Assembly: GCA_035544895.1 (NCBI GenBank)
Contig: DASZZM010000031.1
Span: forward strand, 124,001 to 188,000
DNA from: JASLEW01 sp035544895
GTDB taxonomy: Bacteria > Acidobacteriota > Thermoanaerobaculia > Multivoradales > UBA5704
Direction of reading: 5' to 3'
DNA: 64,000 bases
Under the pieces are notes generated by a model that was not told the DNA's origin, made no database searches, and saw nothing but the letters and a program-made list of their open reading frames with translations. Shown here one piece after another: positions 7,703 to 17,816 of this stretch (positions are counted from its first letter, which is position 1; the number at the start of each line of letters is the position of its first letter). Both the position numbers and the translations under genes were made by a program.

Positions 7703-10700
7703 ATGGCTCTCGCGCATCGTCTTCGCGGGCTCGTTGTTCTCTTCTGCATCGGCGTCGCCGCGGTCGCCGGAGCGGCTCCTGCTGCCGCCACGCCTTCGGT
7801 GACCTGGGTGAGTACGCTCCCTCCAAACACGACCACTGGCCAGAGCTATTCGGCCACGTGGAACATCGCCAACGGGTCTCCGTCCCACACCAATCTTCAT
7901 TGGGACACCTCGAACCCGCAGAACTGTTCGGCCTCGGCAAACCCGCCGTGTAGCACCAACGCCGTGTCGGGCGGCCCTGGGAACTACTCAGCGAGCTTCC
8001 TGGCTCCAAGCGTGTCCTCGCCGACCACGTACTACGTGGCGGCCCACGCCATCATCAATGGAGTGGATTATTGGAGCGCTTGGACAGCAACGACCGTGAA
8101 CCCTGTCGCCGCCACGCCTTCGGTGACCTGGGTGAGCACGCCCCCTTCGAGCACGACCGCTGGACAGAGCTACTCGACGACGTGGAACATCGCCAACGGA
8201 TCTCCGTCCCACACCAATCTCCACTGGGACACCTCGAACCCTCAGTACTGTTCGCCCTCGGCCAACCCGCCGTGCAGCACCAACGCGGTGTCAGGAGGTC
8301 CGGGCAACTACTCGGCAAGCTTCCCGGCTCCGAGCGTGTCCTCACCGACCACGTACTACGTGGCGGCCCACGCCATCATCAATGGAGTGGACTATTGGAG
8401 TCCCACGGTCGCAACGACCGTGAGCCCTGTTGCCGCCACGCCTTCGGTGACCTGGGTGAGCACACCCCCTTCGAGCACGACGGCTGGCCAGAGCTACTCG
8501 GCCACGTGGAACATCGCCAACGGGTCTCCGTCCCACACCAATCTTCACTGGGACACCTCGAACCCGCAGAACTGTTCTCCTTCGGCCAACCCGCCGTGCA
8601 GCACCAACGCCGTGTCGGGTGGCCCGGGCAACTACTCGGCGAGCTTCCTGGCTCCCAGCGTGTCCTCGCCGACCACCACCTACGTGGCGGCCCACGCCGT
8701 CATCAATGGAGTGGACTATTGGAGTCCCACGGTCGCTACGACCGTGAGCCCCGCTGCCGCCGCGCCTTCGGTCACCTGGGTGAGCACGCTCCCTCCAAAC
8801 ACGACGGCCGGCCAGAGCTATTCGGCGACGTGGAATATCGCCAACGGGTCTCCGTCCCACACCAATCTTCACTGGGACACCTCGAACCCGCAAAACTGTT
8901 CGCCCTCGGCAAACCCGCCGTGCAGCACCAACGCCGTGTCGGGCGGTCCCGGCAACTACTCGGCGAGTTTCCTGGCTCCCAGCGTGTCCTCGCCGACGAC
9001 GTACTACGTGGCGGCTCACGCCGTGATCAACGGAGTGGATTACTGGAGCCCCACGGCCGCAACGACCGTGAGCCCTGTTGCCGCCACGCCTTCGGTGACT
9101 TGGGTGAGTACGCCCCCAGCGAGCACGATCGCTGGTCAGAGCTATGCGGCGACGTGGAACATCGCGAACGGTTCTCCGTCCCATACTAATCTTCACTGGG
9201 ACACCTCGAACCCGCAGAACTGTTCGCCCTCGGCCAACCCGCCGTGCAGCACCAACGCGGTGTCGGGCGGCCCGGGCAACTATTCGGCGAGCTTCCTGGC
9301 TCCCAGCGTGTCCTCGCCGACCACCTACTACGTGGCGGCCCACGCCGTCATCAATGGAGTGGATTATTGGAGCCCGACGGTCACAACGACGGTGACCCCA
9401 GCGGCACAGGGCCCCGGACGCTTCACTCTTTCAGCAAACAGCCGATGCAATTCTGGCTCGCCGTCTGTGCAGCTGACCTGGACTGTGTCCGATGGCGCCG
9501 CGACGTACGTCGTTTACCGCAACGGTAGCCCATACAGCGGGACTCTTTCCTCCTCCAGCACCAGCTATAACGACAACACCAACGTCCTTGCGGGCCAGAC
9601 CTACAGCTACCTTGTCCGCGCGGCCAACTCGGCCGGCACAAACGACTCCAACATTGTGCCTATTACGGTCCCTAGCGACATCTGCACTTCGCCACCGCCT
9701 GGTTGCTTCACCTTGTCGACCTCAGTGAGTCCAGCTGGCTCCGGAACGGTGACCGTAGGCACCGCGACGAACTGTGCAAGTGGCTATACGAGCGGGACCG
9801 CCATCGCGCTCAAGGCTGTCGCAGCTTCCGGCTACGTCTTTTCCGGCTGGTCAACTTCGTCCGGAGCCTTCGCCGACCCATCATCTTCTCAGACCACGTT
9901 GACGATCTCCGGCAACACGGCCGTGACCGCCAGCTTCGTCGTCACTCCCACCTCATCGGGGCGGCCCAGTGCGGCATTCAGCTTCTCGCCAGCACACCCG
10001 GGAGTTGGCGAACTCGTCATCTTCCGGGATACCTCGACCGGGCAGCCGACGTCTTGGGCATGGGACTTCACCGCCAGCGGAGCCGCTGATTCTACGGCGC
10101 AAAACCCGGCCTACTCCTTTCCCGTTGCCGGTCCTCATCAGGTCACCCTGAAAGTTTCAAATGCCTACGGCGAGGACCGCGCAACCCAGACGATTCAGGT
10201 TGCCGCTCCGGCCGGCGCCCCGAGCGTCACCCGGGTTACACGCCAGTACGCCGGAGTCTTCCTCAGCGGAACAGATATCGACAATCGGTTCGATGTCAAA
10301 GTGGACTGGCAGGGAGATCCGGGCAAGGTGAGCTTCTCGATCAATGGAGACCCCGGAAAGGTTGTCGCTGGTTCGGCTTCCGGCGCCTCCTTAGTGTTGC
10401 ACATGGCCGATCTACCGGCGAGTCGCTCGGCTTCGACGGTGGTGATCGTCCCCACCAATGCAGCGGGCGCGCTCGGGAAGCCATGGACAGAACACGTCTA
10501 TATCTTTCCCTATCCCGCGTGGCTCAAGCTTGCGTTGGGCCGCGACCCGGGAAGCCTTGGTATCGAGGCGAGCGGCGGTGTCGTGAAGGCGAACCTGCAT
10601 CTCGACATCCCATACCCCCATCTCGGTGCAAAGGGCCCAGCAGTGGAGATCCCCGATTGGATTCCCTACCTCGGCGGCAAGTTCGGTCTCAAGGAAACCT

Positions 10701-13700
10701 TTGGCCGGATCAGCGGGTCCGTCGAAAGCACAGGGCACGGGTCGTTGTCGGTCTCCGGAGAAACCGGCTTCACCGCCATGGACGACTCGATCTCGGGGAG
10801 AGTCAGCGGCGGCGGTGAGTTCGACTTCTTTCCGCCCCGCGGCCTGAAACTTACCGATGCCTCCTTCGGCGTTGACCTGTCGGGCACGATCGGCAAGGAA
10901 GTCGGGCTCCTCGAAGCGATCCCGGCCTTGGCTTCGCTCAACTCCTTTCCGCCCCTCCGCTGGCTCAACAAGAGCGCGACGCTCAAGGGTGAGATCTCGC
11001 CGCGAGTCGGAGTCACGGCGCGTTTCTCACAAGGCGACGACGACGACCTGGATTTCAGCGCCGCCACGGGGACACTCGGGCTCGATCTGACCGGCACCCT
11101 CAAGGTCTGCTTCCTAGGCGATCACCTCTGTGCCCGCGCCTGGCTCTCCGGCAGCGGCGAGGGCACGGTGGGGGTTCCCGAGCCGCTGCTTCGAGACTTG
11201 AAGGTCAGCTTCCAGGCGGCCGTGGAGCTCACGGCCCACGCGCTGCTGGAGCTCCATGCCAGCGCGGAATACGATGCCAGCTGCGAGTGGAAGGCCGAGA
11301 GCGGAACCAGCTGCAGCGCGAAGCCCTCGACATCCAACGATTCAATCGGTAACCCCGTCGAGCGCCCTCTCTCCGCGATCCCGGTGCGCCCGATCGGCCG
11401 CGACTACTCGCGCTTCGGCCAGTACTCGGTCCTACACCACCAGCCGGTGGCCGTCGTGGCAGCCGCCAAGTCGAGAACTGCCGGGACCTCTCAGACGCTC
11501 ACGCTGATCAGCAATCTCTTCACCGGGGCGTCTCCCACCTTGATCGAGGTCGGGTCCGGCAGGCTCTTGCTCTGGGTGCAGCAGAATCCGACCTTGCCGG
11601 TGCTCCAGTCGACCGATATCGCCTGGTCCTACAACGACGGCAGCGGCTGGACCGATCCGTCAACGATCGTCAGTGACACTCGCGCCGACCTTTCACCGGT
11701 CGCGGGGGTCGACACGCACGGCAGAGTCGTCGCGGCGTGGCTACGGATCAAGGACCAGCAGTTCGATACCCCGATCAAGAGCCTGAGCGACCTGCCGCTG
11801 TTCTACAACCGACTCGAGGTGGTGAGCGCCGTCTTCGATCCGGCCAGCCGCACCTGGGGAACGGTGACCCCGCTGACCGACGATAATGCGATGGATATCG
11901 ATCCTCACCTCTCCTCCGATGGCGCGGGGCATCTCCTCCTTACCTGGCTGTCGAATCCCGCGGGAGAGTTCTTCTCGACCCCGGCGAATCCCTCCACGCT
12001 GAAGTTCAGCCTCTGGAGCAATTCCGGCTGGACTCCGGCTGCGCCGCTCGCCACTGGCCTCATCGGCGTTGGAGATCACGCACCAGCGTTCCGTGGAGAC
12101 CGCGGTGTGATCATCGTTCCACGCGAGCCCGCCCCATCCTCTCCCGGCGTTCTCGATCTTTACACCTGGAATGGCGCAGCATGGAGCGGACCGGTGATGC
12201 TCGAGGCTGACGGAGTGGAGAATCGTCATCCATCCGTCGCGTACGACGCGCAGGGCGAGGCGCATATCGTCTGGCTCCGCGGGCGCGACCTGGCGCACGC
12301 CACCGTCCGCCGGTCCGCTCCCGAGGTCATCCGGCCGGGCAGCACGTCTCTCGCCTTTTACGGCGCGAAGCTCCTGACCGGCAGCCAGGGATTCCTGACG
12401 CTGATCTGGCAGGAGGTGGTTGACAACGGGCCAGCGAGCCTGTTCGCCACCAGCTACGACCCGCAATCGGCGACATGGAGCGCCGACCTGCGCCTCAGCG
12501 ACGATCCCATCGAAGCCCACGCGTTTTGCGGTTACTTCGGAAGCGACGGCCTCCTGCACGGGGCTTACCTTGCCACTCAGATCGACCGGACGACAGCCAC
12601 CGTTGGCCTTAGCCAGTCGAGCGTGACGATCGGAAATATCCCGGTGGAAGGGCAGACCGACCTCCGGCTCTTCGACCGCGCGCTGGTCTCCGACCTCGCG
12701 ACCTCGGATCAGGACCTCACGGTTGTGCCATCATCCCCACTGCCGGGAGATCGGGTGACCCTCACCCTGGTCGTCCATAACGCTGGAGACTTCGCCGTCC
12801 GCAGCTTTCTGGTCCGGCTGTATGCGGGAGATCCCGCTTCCGGAGTGGTCTTGGCCAATCAAACCGTTCCCGGTCCAGTTCGCGCCGGCGAGGATCGGAC
12901 AGTCAGCTTCGTCTTTACCTATCCTGCGACACCGATCGATCTGGTCGCGGTTGTCGACCCTGACAACCAGATTGCGGAGTTAACCAAGCGCAACAACCGA
13001 GCCAGGGCACATCTGGCCGATGCCGCTCCCACCGCGAGAATTCTCGCTAGCTCAACGTCCGGCACTGCACCCCTGACAGTCCGTTTTGATGGCTCCTCCA
13101 ACGTCACCGACGCGGGCGCCGCCGCATCGTACACCTGGGCTTTTGCCGACGGTAACCCTGGCGGAACTGGGGCGACGGTGTACCACACTTTCGCTTCCCC
13201 CGGGACCTATCCGGTGACCCTCGTCGTCACCGATCGGCAGGGACGAGTCGCGACCGCGGCGGTCAACATCGTGGTGGCGACCGGCTCGCCAGTCTGCCTG
13301 CCCGGGCCGACAGATCTCTGCCTCAACCGTGGACGCTTCTACGCCGGCGTGGTCTGGACCGATCCCTTCGGTGGCGGGAGCGGCGTGGGAACCGCGGTGC
13401 CGCTGACCGACGATACCGGCTATTTCTGGTTCTTCGCCCCGGGTAACGTCGAGCTTGTACTCAAAGTGCTCGACGGGCGAGGCGTCAACGGCAATTTCTG
13501 GGTTTTCTACGGGGCGCTGTCGAGCGTCGAATACGTGGTCACGGTTCTGGACTCACAGACAGGAGTCACGCGCACCTATCACAACTTGCCCTTCCGCCTT
13601 GCCAGCGTGGCGGATACACAAGCTTTCCATGCGACCGGAGCCCCCTCCCGAGTCGCAGCGAACACCCAACCCTTCTCCGCGATCACGGTTCCTGCGGGGT

Positions 13701-14119
13701 TGGACCCTGACTCGTCCCCCGTCCTGGACCTCTCCGCCGAAGCACCACAACCCACCACGCAGCTGCGCGAAGCAAGCGGCTTCGGATGTGCTCAGAGCTC
13801 GACCGCTCTATGCCTAAGCGACAAGCGCTTCCGTCTCGAGGTCCAATGGACCGACTTCAATGGCCGTTCCGGCTCCGGACAGGCGGTCGCACTAACACAG
13901 GATACTGGCTACTTCTGGTTCTTCAGCTCCTCCAACACCGAACTGGTCATCAAGGTCCTCGACGGTAGAGGGGTCAACGGCCACTTCTGGGTGTTCTACG
14001 GCGCCTTGTCGACCGTCGACTACATCATTACCGTTACCGATACGCTGACTGGAGCTGTCCGCACCTATCACAATCCGCCAACGAACCTGGCGAGCGTCGC
14101 CGACACCTCGGCGTTTTAG
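7703..14119 (+). CDS. Very large secreted multidomain repeat protein
   Basis: A 2138-residue exported protein. A signal peptide (residues 1-28) is followed by five 108-residue repeats (about 30-569), each with two cysteines in NPQNCS and NPPCSTN and the end motif NGVDYWS. Then come a fibronectin-III-like domain (about 570-665), an InlB-type repeat domain with ASGYVFSGWS (about 666-750) and a PKD domain with SWAWDF (about 755-840). A long region resembling a beta-rich or propeller fold follows (about 850-1650), then a CARDB domain ending PDNQIAELTKRNNRARA (about 1666-1772) and a second PKD domain. The C-terminus carries a duplicated 110-residue domain with the signature TGYFWFF and VLKVLDGRGVNG. 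No anchor or sortase motif is seen. Role unknown; the parts suggest a cell-surface or matrix protein. Confidence 0.9.
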   Translation: MALAHRLRGLVVLFCIGVAAVAGAAPAAATPSVTWVSTLPPNTTTGQSYSATWNIANGSPSHTNLHWDTSNPQNCSASANPPCSTNAVSGGPGNYSASFLAPSVSSPTTYYVAAHAIINGVDYWSAWTATTVNPVAATPSVTWVSTPPSSTTAGQSYSTTWNIANGSPSHTNLHWDTSNPQYCSPSANPPCSTNAVSGGPGNYSASFPAPSVSSPTTYYVAAHAIINGVDYWSPTVATTVSPVAATPSVTWVSTPPSSTTAGQSYSATWNIANGSPSHTNLHWDTSNPQNCSPSANPPCSTNAVSGGPGNYSASFLAPSVSSPTTTYVAAHAVINGVDYWSPTVATTVSPAAAAPSVTWVSTLPPNTTAGQSYSATWNIANGSPSHTNLHWDTSNPQNCSPSANPPCSTNAVSGGPGNYSASFLAPSVSSPTTYYVAAHAVINGVDYWSPTAATTVSPVAATPSVTWVSTPPASTIAGQSYAATWNIANGSPSHTNLHWDTSNPQNCSPSANPPCSTNAVSGGPGNYSASFLAPSVSSPTTYYVAAHAVINGVDYWSPTVTTTVTPAAQGPGRFTLSANSRCNSGSPSVQLTWTVSDGAATYVVYRNGSPYSGTLSSSSTSYNDNTNVLAGQTYSYLVRAANSAGTNDSNIVPITVPSDICTSPPPGCFTLSTSVSPAGSGTVTVGTATNCASGYTSGTAIALKAVAASGYVFSGWSTSSGAFADPSSSQTTLTISGNTAVTASFVVTPTSSGRPSAAFSFSPAHPGVGELVIFRDTSTGQPTSWAWDFTASGAADSTAQNPAYSFPVAGPHQVTLKVSNAYGEDRATQTIQVAAPAGAPSVTRVTRQYAGVFLSGTDIDNRFDVKVDWQGDPGKVSFSINGDPGKVVAGSASGASLVLHMADLPASRSASTVVIVPTNAAGALGKPWTEHVYIFPYPAWLKLALGRDPGSLGIEASGGVVKANLHLDIPYPHLGAKGPAVEIPDWIPYLGGKFGLKETFGRISGSVESTGHGSLSVSGETGFTAMDDSISGRVSGGGEFDFFPPRGLKLTDASFGVDLSGTIGKEVGLLEAIPALASLNSFPPLRWLNKSATLKGEISPRVGVTARFSQGDDDDLDFSAATGTLGLDLTGTLKVCFLGDHLCARAWLSGSGEGTVGVPEPLLRDLKVSFQAAVELTAHALLELHASAEYDASCEWKAESGTSCSAKPSTSNDSIGNPVERPLSAIPVRPIGRDYSRFGQYSVLHHQPVAVVAAAKSRTAGTSQTLTLISNLFTGASPTLIEVGSGRLLLWVQQNPTLPVLQSTDIAWSYNDGSGWTDPSTIVSDTRADLSPVAGVDTHGRVVAAWLRIKDQQFDTPIKSLSDLPLFYNRLEVVSAVFDPASRTWGTVTPLTDDNAMDIDPHLSSDGAGHLLLTWLSNPAGEFFSTPANPSTLKFSLWSNSGWTPAAPLATGLIGVGDHAPAFRGDRGVIIVPREPAPSSPGVLDLYTWNGAAWSGPVMLEADGVENRHPSVAYDAQGEAHIVWLRGRDLAHATVRRSAPEVIRPGSTSLAFYGAKLLTGSQGFLTLIWQEVVDNGPASLFATSYDPQSATWSADLRLSDDPIEAHAFCGYFGSDGLLHGAYLATQIDRTTATVGLSQSSVTIGNIPVEGQTDLRLFDRALVSDLATSDQDLTVVPSSPLPGDRVTLTLVVHNAGDFAVRSFLVRLYAGDPASGVVLANQTVPGPVRAGEDRTVSFVFTYPATPIDLVAVVDPDNQIAELTKRNNRARAHLADAAPTARILASSTSGTAPLTVRFDGSSNVTDAGAAASYTWAFADGNPGGTGATVYHTFASPGTYPVTLVVTDRQGRVATAAVNIVVATGSPVCLPGPTDLCLNRGRFYAGVVWTDPFGGGSGVGTAVPLTDDTGYFWFFAPGNVELVLKVLDGRGVNGNFWVFYGALSSVEYVVTVLDSQTGVTRTYHNLPFRLASVADTQAFHATGAPSRVAANTQPFSAITVPAGLDPDSSPVLDLSAEAPQPTTQLREASGFGCAQSSTALCLSDKRFRLEVQWTDFNGRSGSGQAVALTQDTGYFWFFSSSNTELVIKVLDGRGVNGHFWVFYGALSTVDYIITVTDTLTGAVRTYHNPPTNLASVADTSAF
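7791..9410 (+). repeat. Five tandem 324-bp repeats within the giant gene
   Basis: The phrase CGCCTTCGGT recurs at 7791, 8115, 8439, 8763 and 9087, an exact 324-base period, with the fifth unit ending near 9410. Units differ by scattered, mostly synonymous changes; long blocks such as CACACCAATCTTCA and TGGGACACCTCGAACCC are unchanged in most units. This is in-frame domain amplification (108 residues per unit). The near identity at DNA level points to recent duplication or gene conversion. Antisense frames here are by-products of the repeat. Confidence 0.95.
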
Positions 14120-14319
14120 GGCGAATCGGGGGGTTCTGCCAGATTGAGCGTCGCTCCAGCTCTGCAGTGCGAGGAGCCATCGAATACGGAGATCTCTGAT
14201 CAAGGCAGAGGCCCCTTTCCCAGGCGGTCGCGGCCATCGAGTGTTGTACCATCGGCTCGCCGATCAGGCTGCAGGCCAGCCAGACCGCAGCTCATCAGCC
14301 GAAGGCTCGGACACTCGGT

Positions 14320-17046
14320 ATGAGACCTCTTTCCTACTCTCCATCCCATGTCGAGGCTTCCATACTTGAGGAACTCGTAGTAGGCGGTGAGAGGCTAAAG
14401 CTCGTCGATGACCTGGTCGCTCTGATTCAAGATGAAATCACGCGCGAGCGCCATCGCCATCAGCTGCTAATTGGACCGCGAGGAAGCGGTAAAACCCATG
14501 TGCTGAGTGTGGTGGCAAACCGGGTACGCCAGAGCCCAGAGCTGGCCGCAAGCGTGCTCCCGATCGCCCTGGCCGAAGAGGAAGTGGCAAGCCATCCAGC
14601 TGACCTGCTTTACAAAATCCTCTTGGCTGTGGAAAGCGAGCTACATAACACACCGGCGCTCCATGGCAGCTCTTTCGATAATGCGCGTCAGGAGATCGAG
14701 GCCACTCTCGAGACGGTCCGTCTTCAACCCGACGATCGACGAGCATTGGAGACCGCCGCAGCGGGCCTGGATGCCATCTCACGGTCACTGGGCCGGCTTG
14801 TCGTGCCGATCGTTGAGAATCTCGACACTCTTCTTTACTCTGGCCCCGGTCTGTCGAGGCAGAGCGGGTTGGATGAGCAGCGAATCCTGCGTCGCGTCCT
14901 TTTCGAATCGCGTGGCATGCTGCTCATTGCGTCCGCCCCCAGCCACTTCGCGGAGGTCAGCGACCCGCGGGCGCCATTCGCTAAATTCTTCGAGCTGCGA
15001 ACGCTTGGCGAGCTGTCTCCTAGAGAAATGCTCGACCTCATCCGCGCGCGATTGAACGTCGAGATGAAAGCGCCCGGAGACGATCCGACCCGACATGCCC
15101 GGCTGATGACCCTGGCTACCGGCTTCGAGAGGCGGAAGGCTAAACTCCGCGGTCTCTTGGCCCTGACCGGCGGGGTGCCGCGCTTCGCCCACCTCTTCTT
15201 CGACCTTCTCGTCGAGAGTGATATCGGCACTGTGGTCGGCGCAGTGGCACGGTTCCTCGATGCTCAGACTCCGTATTTTCAGGTCCGTCTCGATCCGCGT
15301 GTGGTCCCAGAGGCCGAGCTCGAGATTTTGGATCTTGTTGCCAGCGCAACAGGTCCCCTTGCTCCGAGCGAGATCGTGGGGAAACTGCGTTCCGTTTCGC
15401 CGAACGCGGTGAGCATGTACCTCAAGCGGCTCCGCGACCGAGGACTCGTGCGGCAGCTGGGAAGCTCGCGGAAGACAGTTCGCTATGACGTCAGCGAACC
15501 CCTCTTCCGGTTGTGGCGTCGCTTCCGACTGGGGCGAACAGAGCGCGAGCAGATCGCGCTCCTCGCCGAGTTCGTTGCCGCAATATTCGAACCAGCGGAG
15601 CTCGTCGCGGATATCCAATCTCTTGCGTCTAAGCAAGAGCTTAGCCTGAGGCGGCGGGTCCTTGAGTCCGCCATGGAACGCGTGGCGGAAGTGCTTTCCG
15701 AAGAGAGATTGCGCAACCCGAAAATTCACCAGCTGCTGGAGCGAGCGGACCGAGTGTATCTCACGGGAACTCTCGCCAACGCCTTCGAGCTCTACCAGAA
15801 GCTGATCATAGAGCTCAGGCGCGAAGGAGATGAGATCTTACTTGCGCGCCAGCTCGGCCGCTTCGCTCACGTGGCGTTGCTGGCGGACAGGCTTCCCGTA
15901 GCGAAGAGGGCCATGGTGGAAGCCGAGAGACTCGCACGCGAGGTCGATGACACCCTCGCGCTGGCCAATGCTATCCGGGCCGGAGCGGAGCTGGCATTTC
16001 GTGCCGGCGACACCGTGGGGGCTTTGGCCGCCTATGAGAAGGCGGGAGAGCTCTACAGGGAGATCGGCGACTTTCTGGGAAGCGCCTATTCCCTCCGAGG
16101 GCGGGGGCAGGTCCTTCTTCGTCTAGGCAATCCACAGGAGGCTCTTCCACTCTTCAATGAGGCGCGAGAGCTGTACACGAGGAACCACTTCGAAATTGGC
16201 CGCGCGAACGCCATTCGCTGCATTGGCGAGGCGCTGCTGCGACTCGAAAGCTACGCCGACGCCCTCGCCGCCTTTGAAGAGTCAGGAGCGATCTGCGAGA
16301 AGGAGCACGAAATCCTCGGAAAGGCAAATTCAATGACGGGACGCGCCGAGGTATTGTCACGGATGGGAAGGGATGCCAAGGCTCTTGAGACCTTTCACGC
16401 GGCAGGCGAGATCTACCGTAATGTGGGGTCCAAGCTCGGGCGCGCTTATACGCTCAGCAGTACGGCCGAGATCCTGTTTCGCCTGAACCGTCCGCAGGAT
16501 GCTCGCGTGTCCTTCGTCGAAGCAGAGGCCCTCTATGTAGAAGCAGGCTCCGACTTCGGTCGTGCAATTTGCCAGTATGGCTATGGCCTGCTGGCTTGGC
16601 AAGCAACACTTTCAGCCGAGGCGTTGGAGCACCTTGTCGCGGCTTACTTGACGGCGCGCATGAGCGACCTGGCTTTTAGCCGGAAGGTAGTTCGGGCGAT
16701 CTGGGCGTGGCTCGATCAGCTCGTCTCCCTAGCCGCGACAGCAGAGTTCGGCGCTCTATTACGCCTCATCGCCCCACTGGTCGGCTATGCCGATAGAGAC
16801 GAGGCAATCAGAGGGGGCCTGGCTCATTTCTCAGTCCACTTTATGGCGACGGCAGGTGCACAGCCGCTACTCGATCTCTTACCGGTCATCGATGAATCCC
16901 TGCCGGCCTCAACACGCGACCTGCTCAGGCCAGCCCGGCTTGCTGCTGAAGTCGTGGTGGGCGCCCGTGATCGATCGCTGGCGGACGAGTCCGAGGAGGT
17001 ACGGCGCGCAGTGAGCGAGGTGCTTATCCAGGTCGGCGCAGGGTAG
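14320..17046 (+). CDS. P-loop ATPase with winged helix and TPR-like tail
   Basis: A 908-residue cytoplasmic protein. Residues 52-59 are the Walker A loop GPRGSGKT, and VVPIVENLD (161-169) looks like a Walker B strand, though with EN where DE is usual. IASAPSHF near 203-210 may be sensor 1. A winged-helix-like segment follows (about 345-405), with LKRLRDRGLVRQLG. The second half (about 480-800) is made of TPR-like helical pairs with repeated patterns such as AYSLRGRGQVLLRLG and NAIRCIGEALLRL. The plan resembles Orc1/Cdc6 or STAND-type signalling ATPases. No clear ribosome site precedes the ATG. Its base use is less GC-rich than that of the housekeeping genes. The partner and ligand are unknown. 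Confidence 0.8.
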   Translation: MRPLSYSPSHVEASILEELVVGGERLKLVDDLVALIQDEITRERHRHQLLIGPRGSGKTHVLSVVANRVRQSPELAASVLPIALAEEEVASHPADLLYKILLAVESELHNTPALHGSSFDNARQEIEATLETVRLQPDDRRALETAAAGLDAISRSLGRLVVPIVENLDTLLYSGPGLSRQSGLDEQRILRRVLFESRGMLLIASAPSHFAEVSDPRAPFAKFFELRTLGELSPREMLDLIRARLNVEMKAPGDDPTRHARLMTLATGFERRKAKLRGLLALTGGVPRFAHLFFDLLVESDIGTVVGAVARFLDAQTPYFQVRLDPRVVPEAELEILDLVASATGPLAPSEIVGKLRSVSPNAVSMYLKRLRDRGLVRQLGSSRKTVRYDVSEPLFRLWRRFRLGRTEREQIALLAEFVAAIFEPAELVADIQSLASKQELSLRRRVLESAMERVAEVLSEERLRNPKIHQLLERADRVYLTGTLANAFELYQKLIIELRREGDEILLARQLGRFAHVALLADRLPVAKRAMVEAERLAREVDDTLALANAIRAGAELAFRAGDTVGALAAYEKAGELYREIGDFLGSAYSLRGRGQVLLRLGNPQEALPLFNEARELYTRNHFEIGRANAIRCIGEALLRLESYADALAAFEESGAICEKEHEILGKANSMTGRAEVLSRMGRDAKALETFHAAGEIYRNVGSKLGRAYTLSSTAEILFRLNRPQDARVSFVEAEALYVEAGSDFGRAICQYGYGLLAWQATLSAEALEHLVAAYLTARMSDLAFSRKVVRAIWAWLDQLVSLAATAEFGALLRLIAPLVGYADRDEAIRGGLAHFSVHFMATAGAQPLLDLLPVIDESLPASTRDLLRPARLAAEVVVGARDRSLADESEEVRRAVSEVLIQVGAG

Positions 17047-17061
17047 CGTCGCGTGGCAAAC

Positions 17062-17334
17062 TCACTTATCGTTTTCTTCGGCCTCAAGATCAGTCTCCGA
17101 GCCGTAGGCAGTGGCTGAGGCCGCAGCCGCGAGAAGACCGGAGATTGCAGCGAAGGCCAATAATCCGAGTAGGACAAGCAAGCCTGCGACGTCATGGGGC
17201 TGCCACAGGGAAGCGAGGGATGTACGAAAATCGACCTGCGCTGCAGCGACTCTTCTACTCTTGAGCACACTGAGCAGCGCGGTGAGACCTGAACCCAGCA
17301 CTGCTCCAACCAGAGCGCCAGCCAGGCCGCGCAT
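17062..17334 (-). CDS. Small hypothetical membrane protein
   Basis: A 90-residue protein with two likely membrane segments (residues about 3-23 and 48-72, the second rich in Leu, Ala and Gly) and an acidic tail ending ETDLEAEENDK. It converges on the ATPase-TPR gene with a 15-base gap. There is no recognised family and no clear ribosome site before the ATG. The hydrophobic pattern and compact fit between neighbours make it more likely real than not. Confidence 0.5.
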   Translation of the reverse strand: MRGLAGALVGAVLGSGLTALLSVLKSRRVAAAQVDFRTSLASLWQPHDVAGLLVLLGLLAFAAISGLLAAAASATAYGSETDLEAEENDK

Positions 17335-17816
17335 GCAGACGGCGGTTCGCGATCGCCGACTTCGAGCCGATGAGTGGAAAGTTCGGAGATCGGGTTCCCT
17401 TAGTCTCCATGGCGAGAAGCGCTGCTTTTCCAGAGTTCTAAGCTGACGCTGGGATTTCTGCTGGATATTCGATACCCGTGGCCGGCAGGGGCCCCCAAGA
17501 GCAAGAGGCCCCGGTCCATCGGAGCGGGGCCTTCAAGGTCGATGTCGGTGGCGTTGGGTACTTCCGTTGTCGGGGCTACATCCGGAGGCGCCAAGAACGC
17601 TCGCGTTGGAGGATTTCCCCTAACAAGGACGCCACCTCCACCAAACCGGGGTTACCTGAGTCCACGGGCCAACTCCATTCTGGGCGTGACCCTAGTCTTG
17701 TCGAGGACCGATCGGTAGCTACCGCTGTCGTAGCACAGGGGGCGAAGTCCTGGTAGATGGGGGAGCTCGTCCGGAAGCCCGGCTGGGGGAAAGTGAAGTA
17801 GAATAACCGGTTGCGT
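17335..17816. other. Gene-free stretch with one hairpin
   Basis: About 480 bases between a small membrane protein and the radical SAM gene. No frame here looks like protein. A hairpin AGGCCCC (17506-17512) / GGGGCCT (17526-17532) is present but has no T-run after it, so it is not a convincing intrinsic terminator. Confidence 0.5.

Noticed and set aside
8071..9343. Long open frames on both strands across the 324-bp repeats (up to 372 and 333 codons)
   Set aside because: They keep the repeat period and arise because every unit lacks stops in the same alternative frames. The translations are His/Arg/Gly-rich without domain character, and the sense frame has a signal peptide and domains.
7791..9410. 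Regular repeats considered as a CRISPR array
   Set aside because: The units are 324 bases, coding and in frame with no unique spacers, and no cas genes are present.
17506..17532. Hairpin AGGCCCC/GGGGCCT as a terminator
   Set aside because: The loop is long and no T-run follows; no gene ends close enough to need it.
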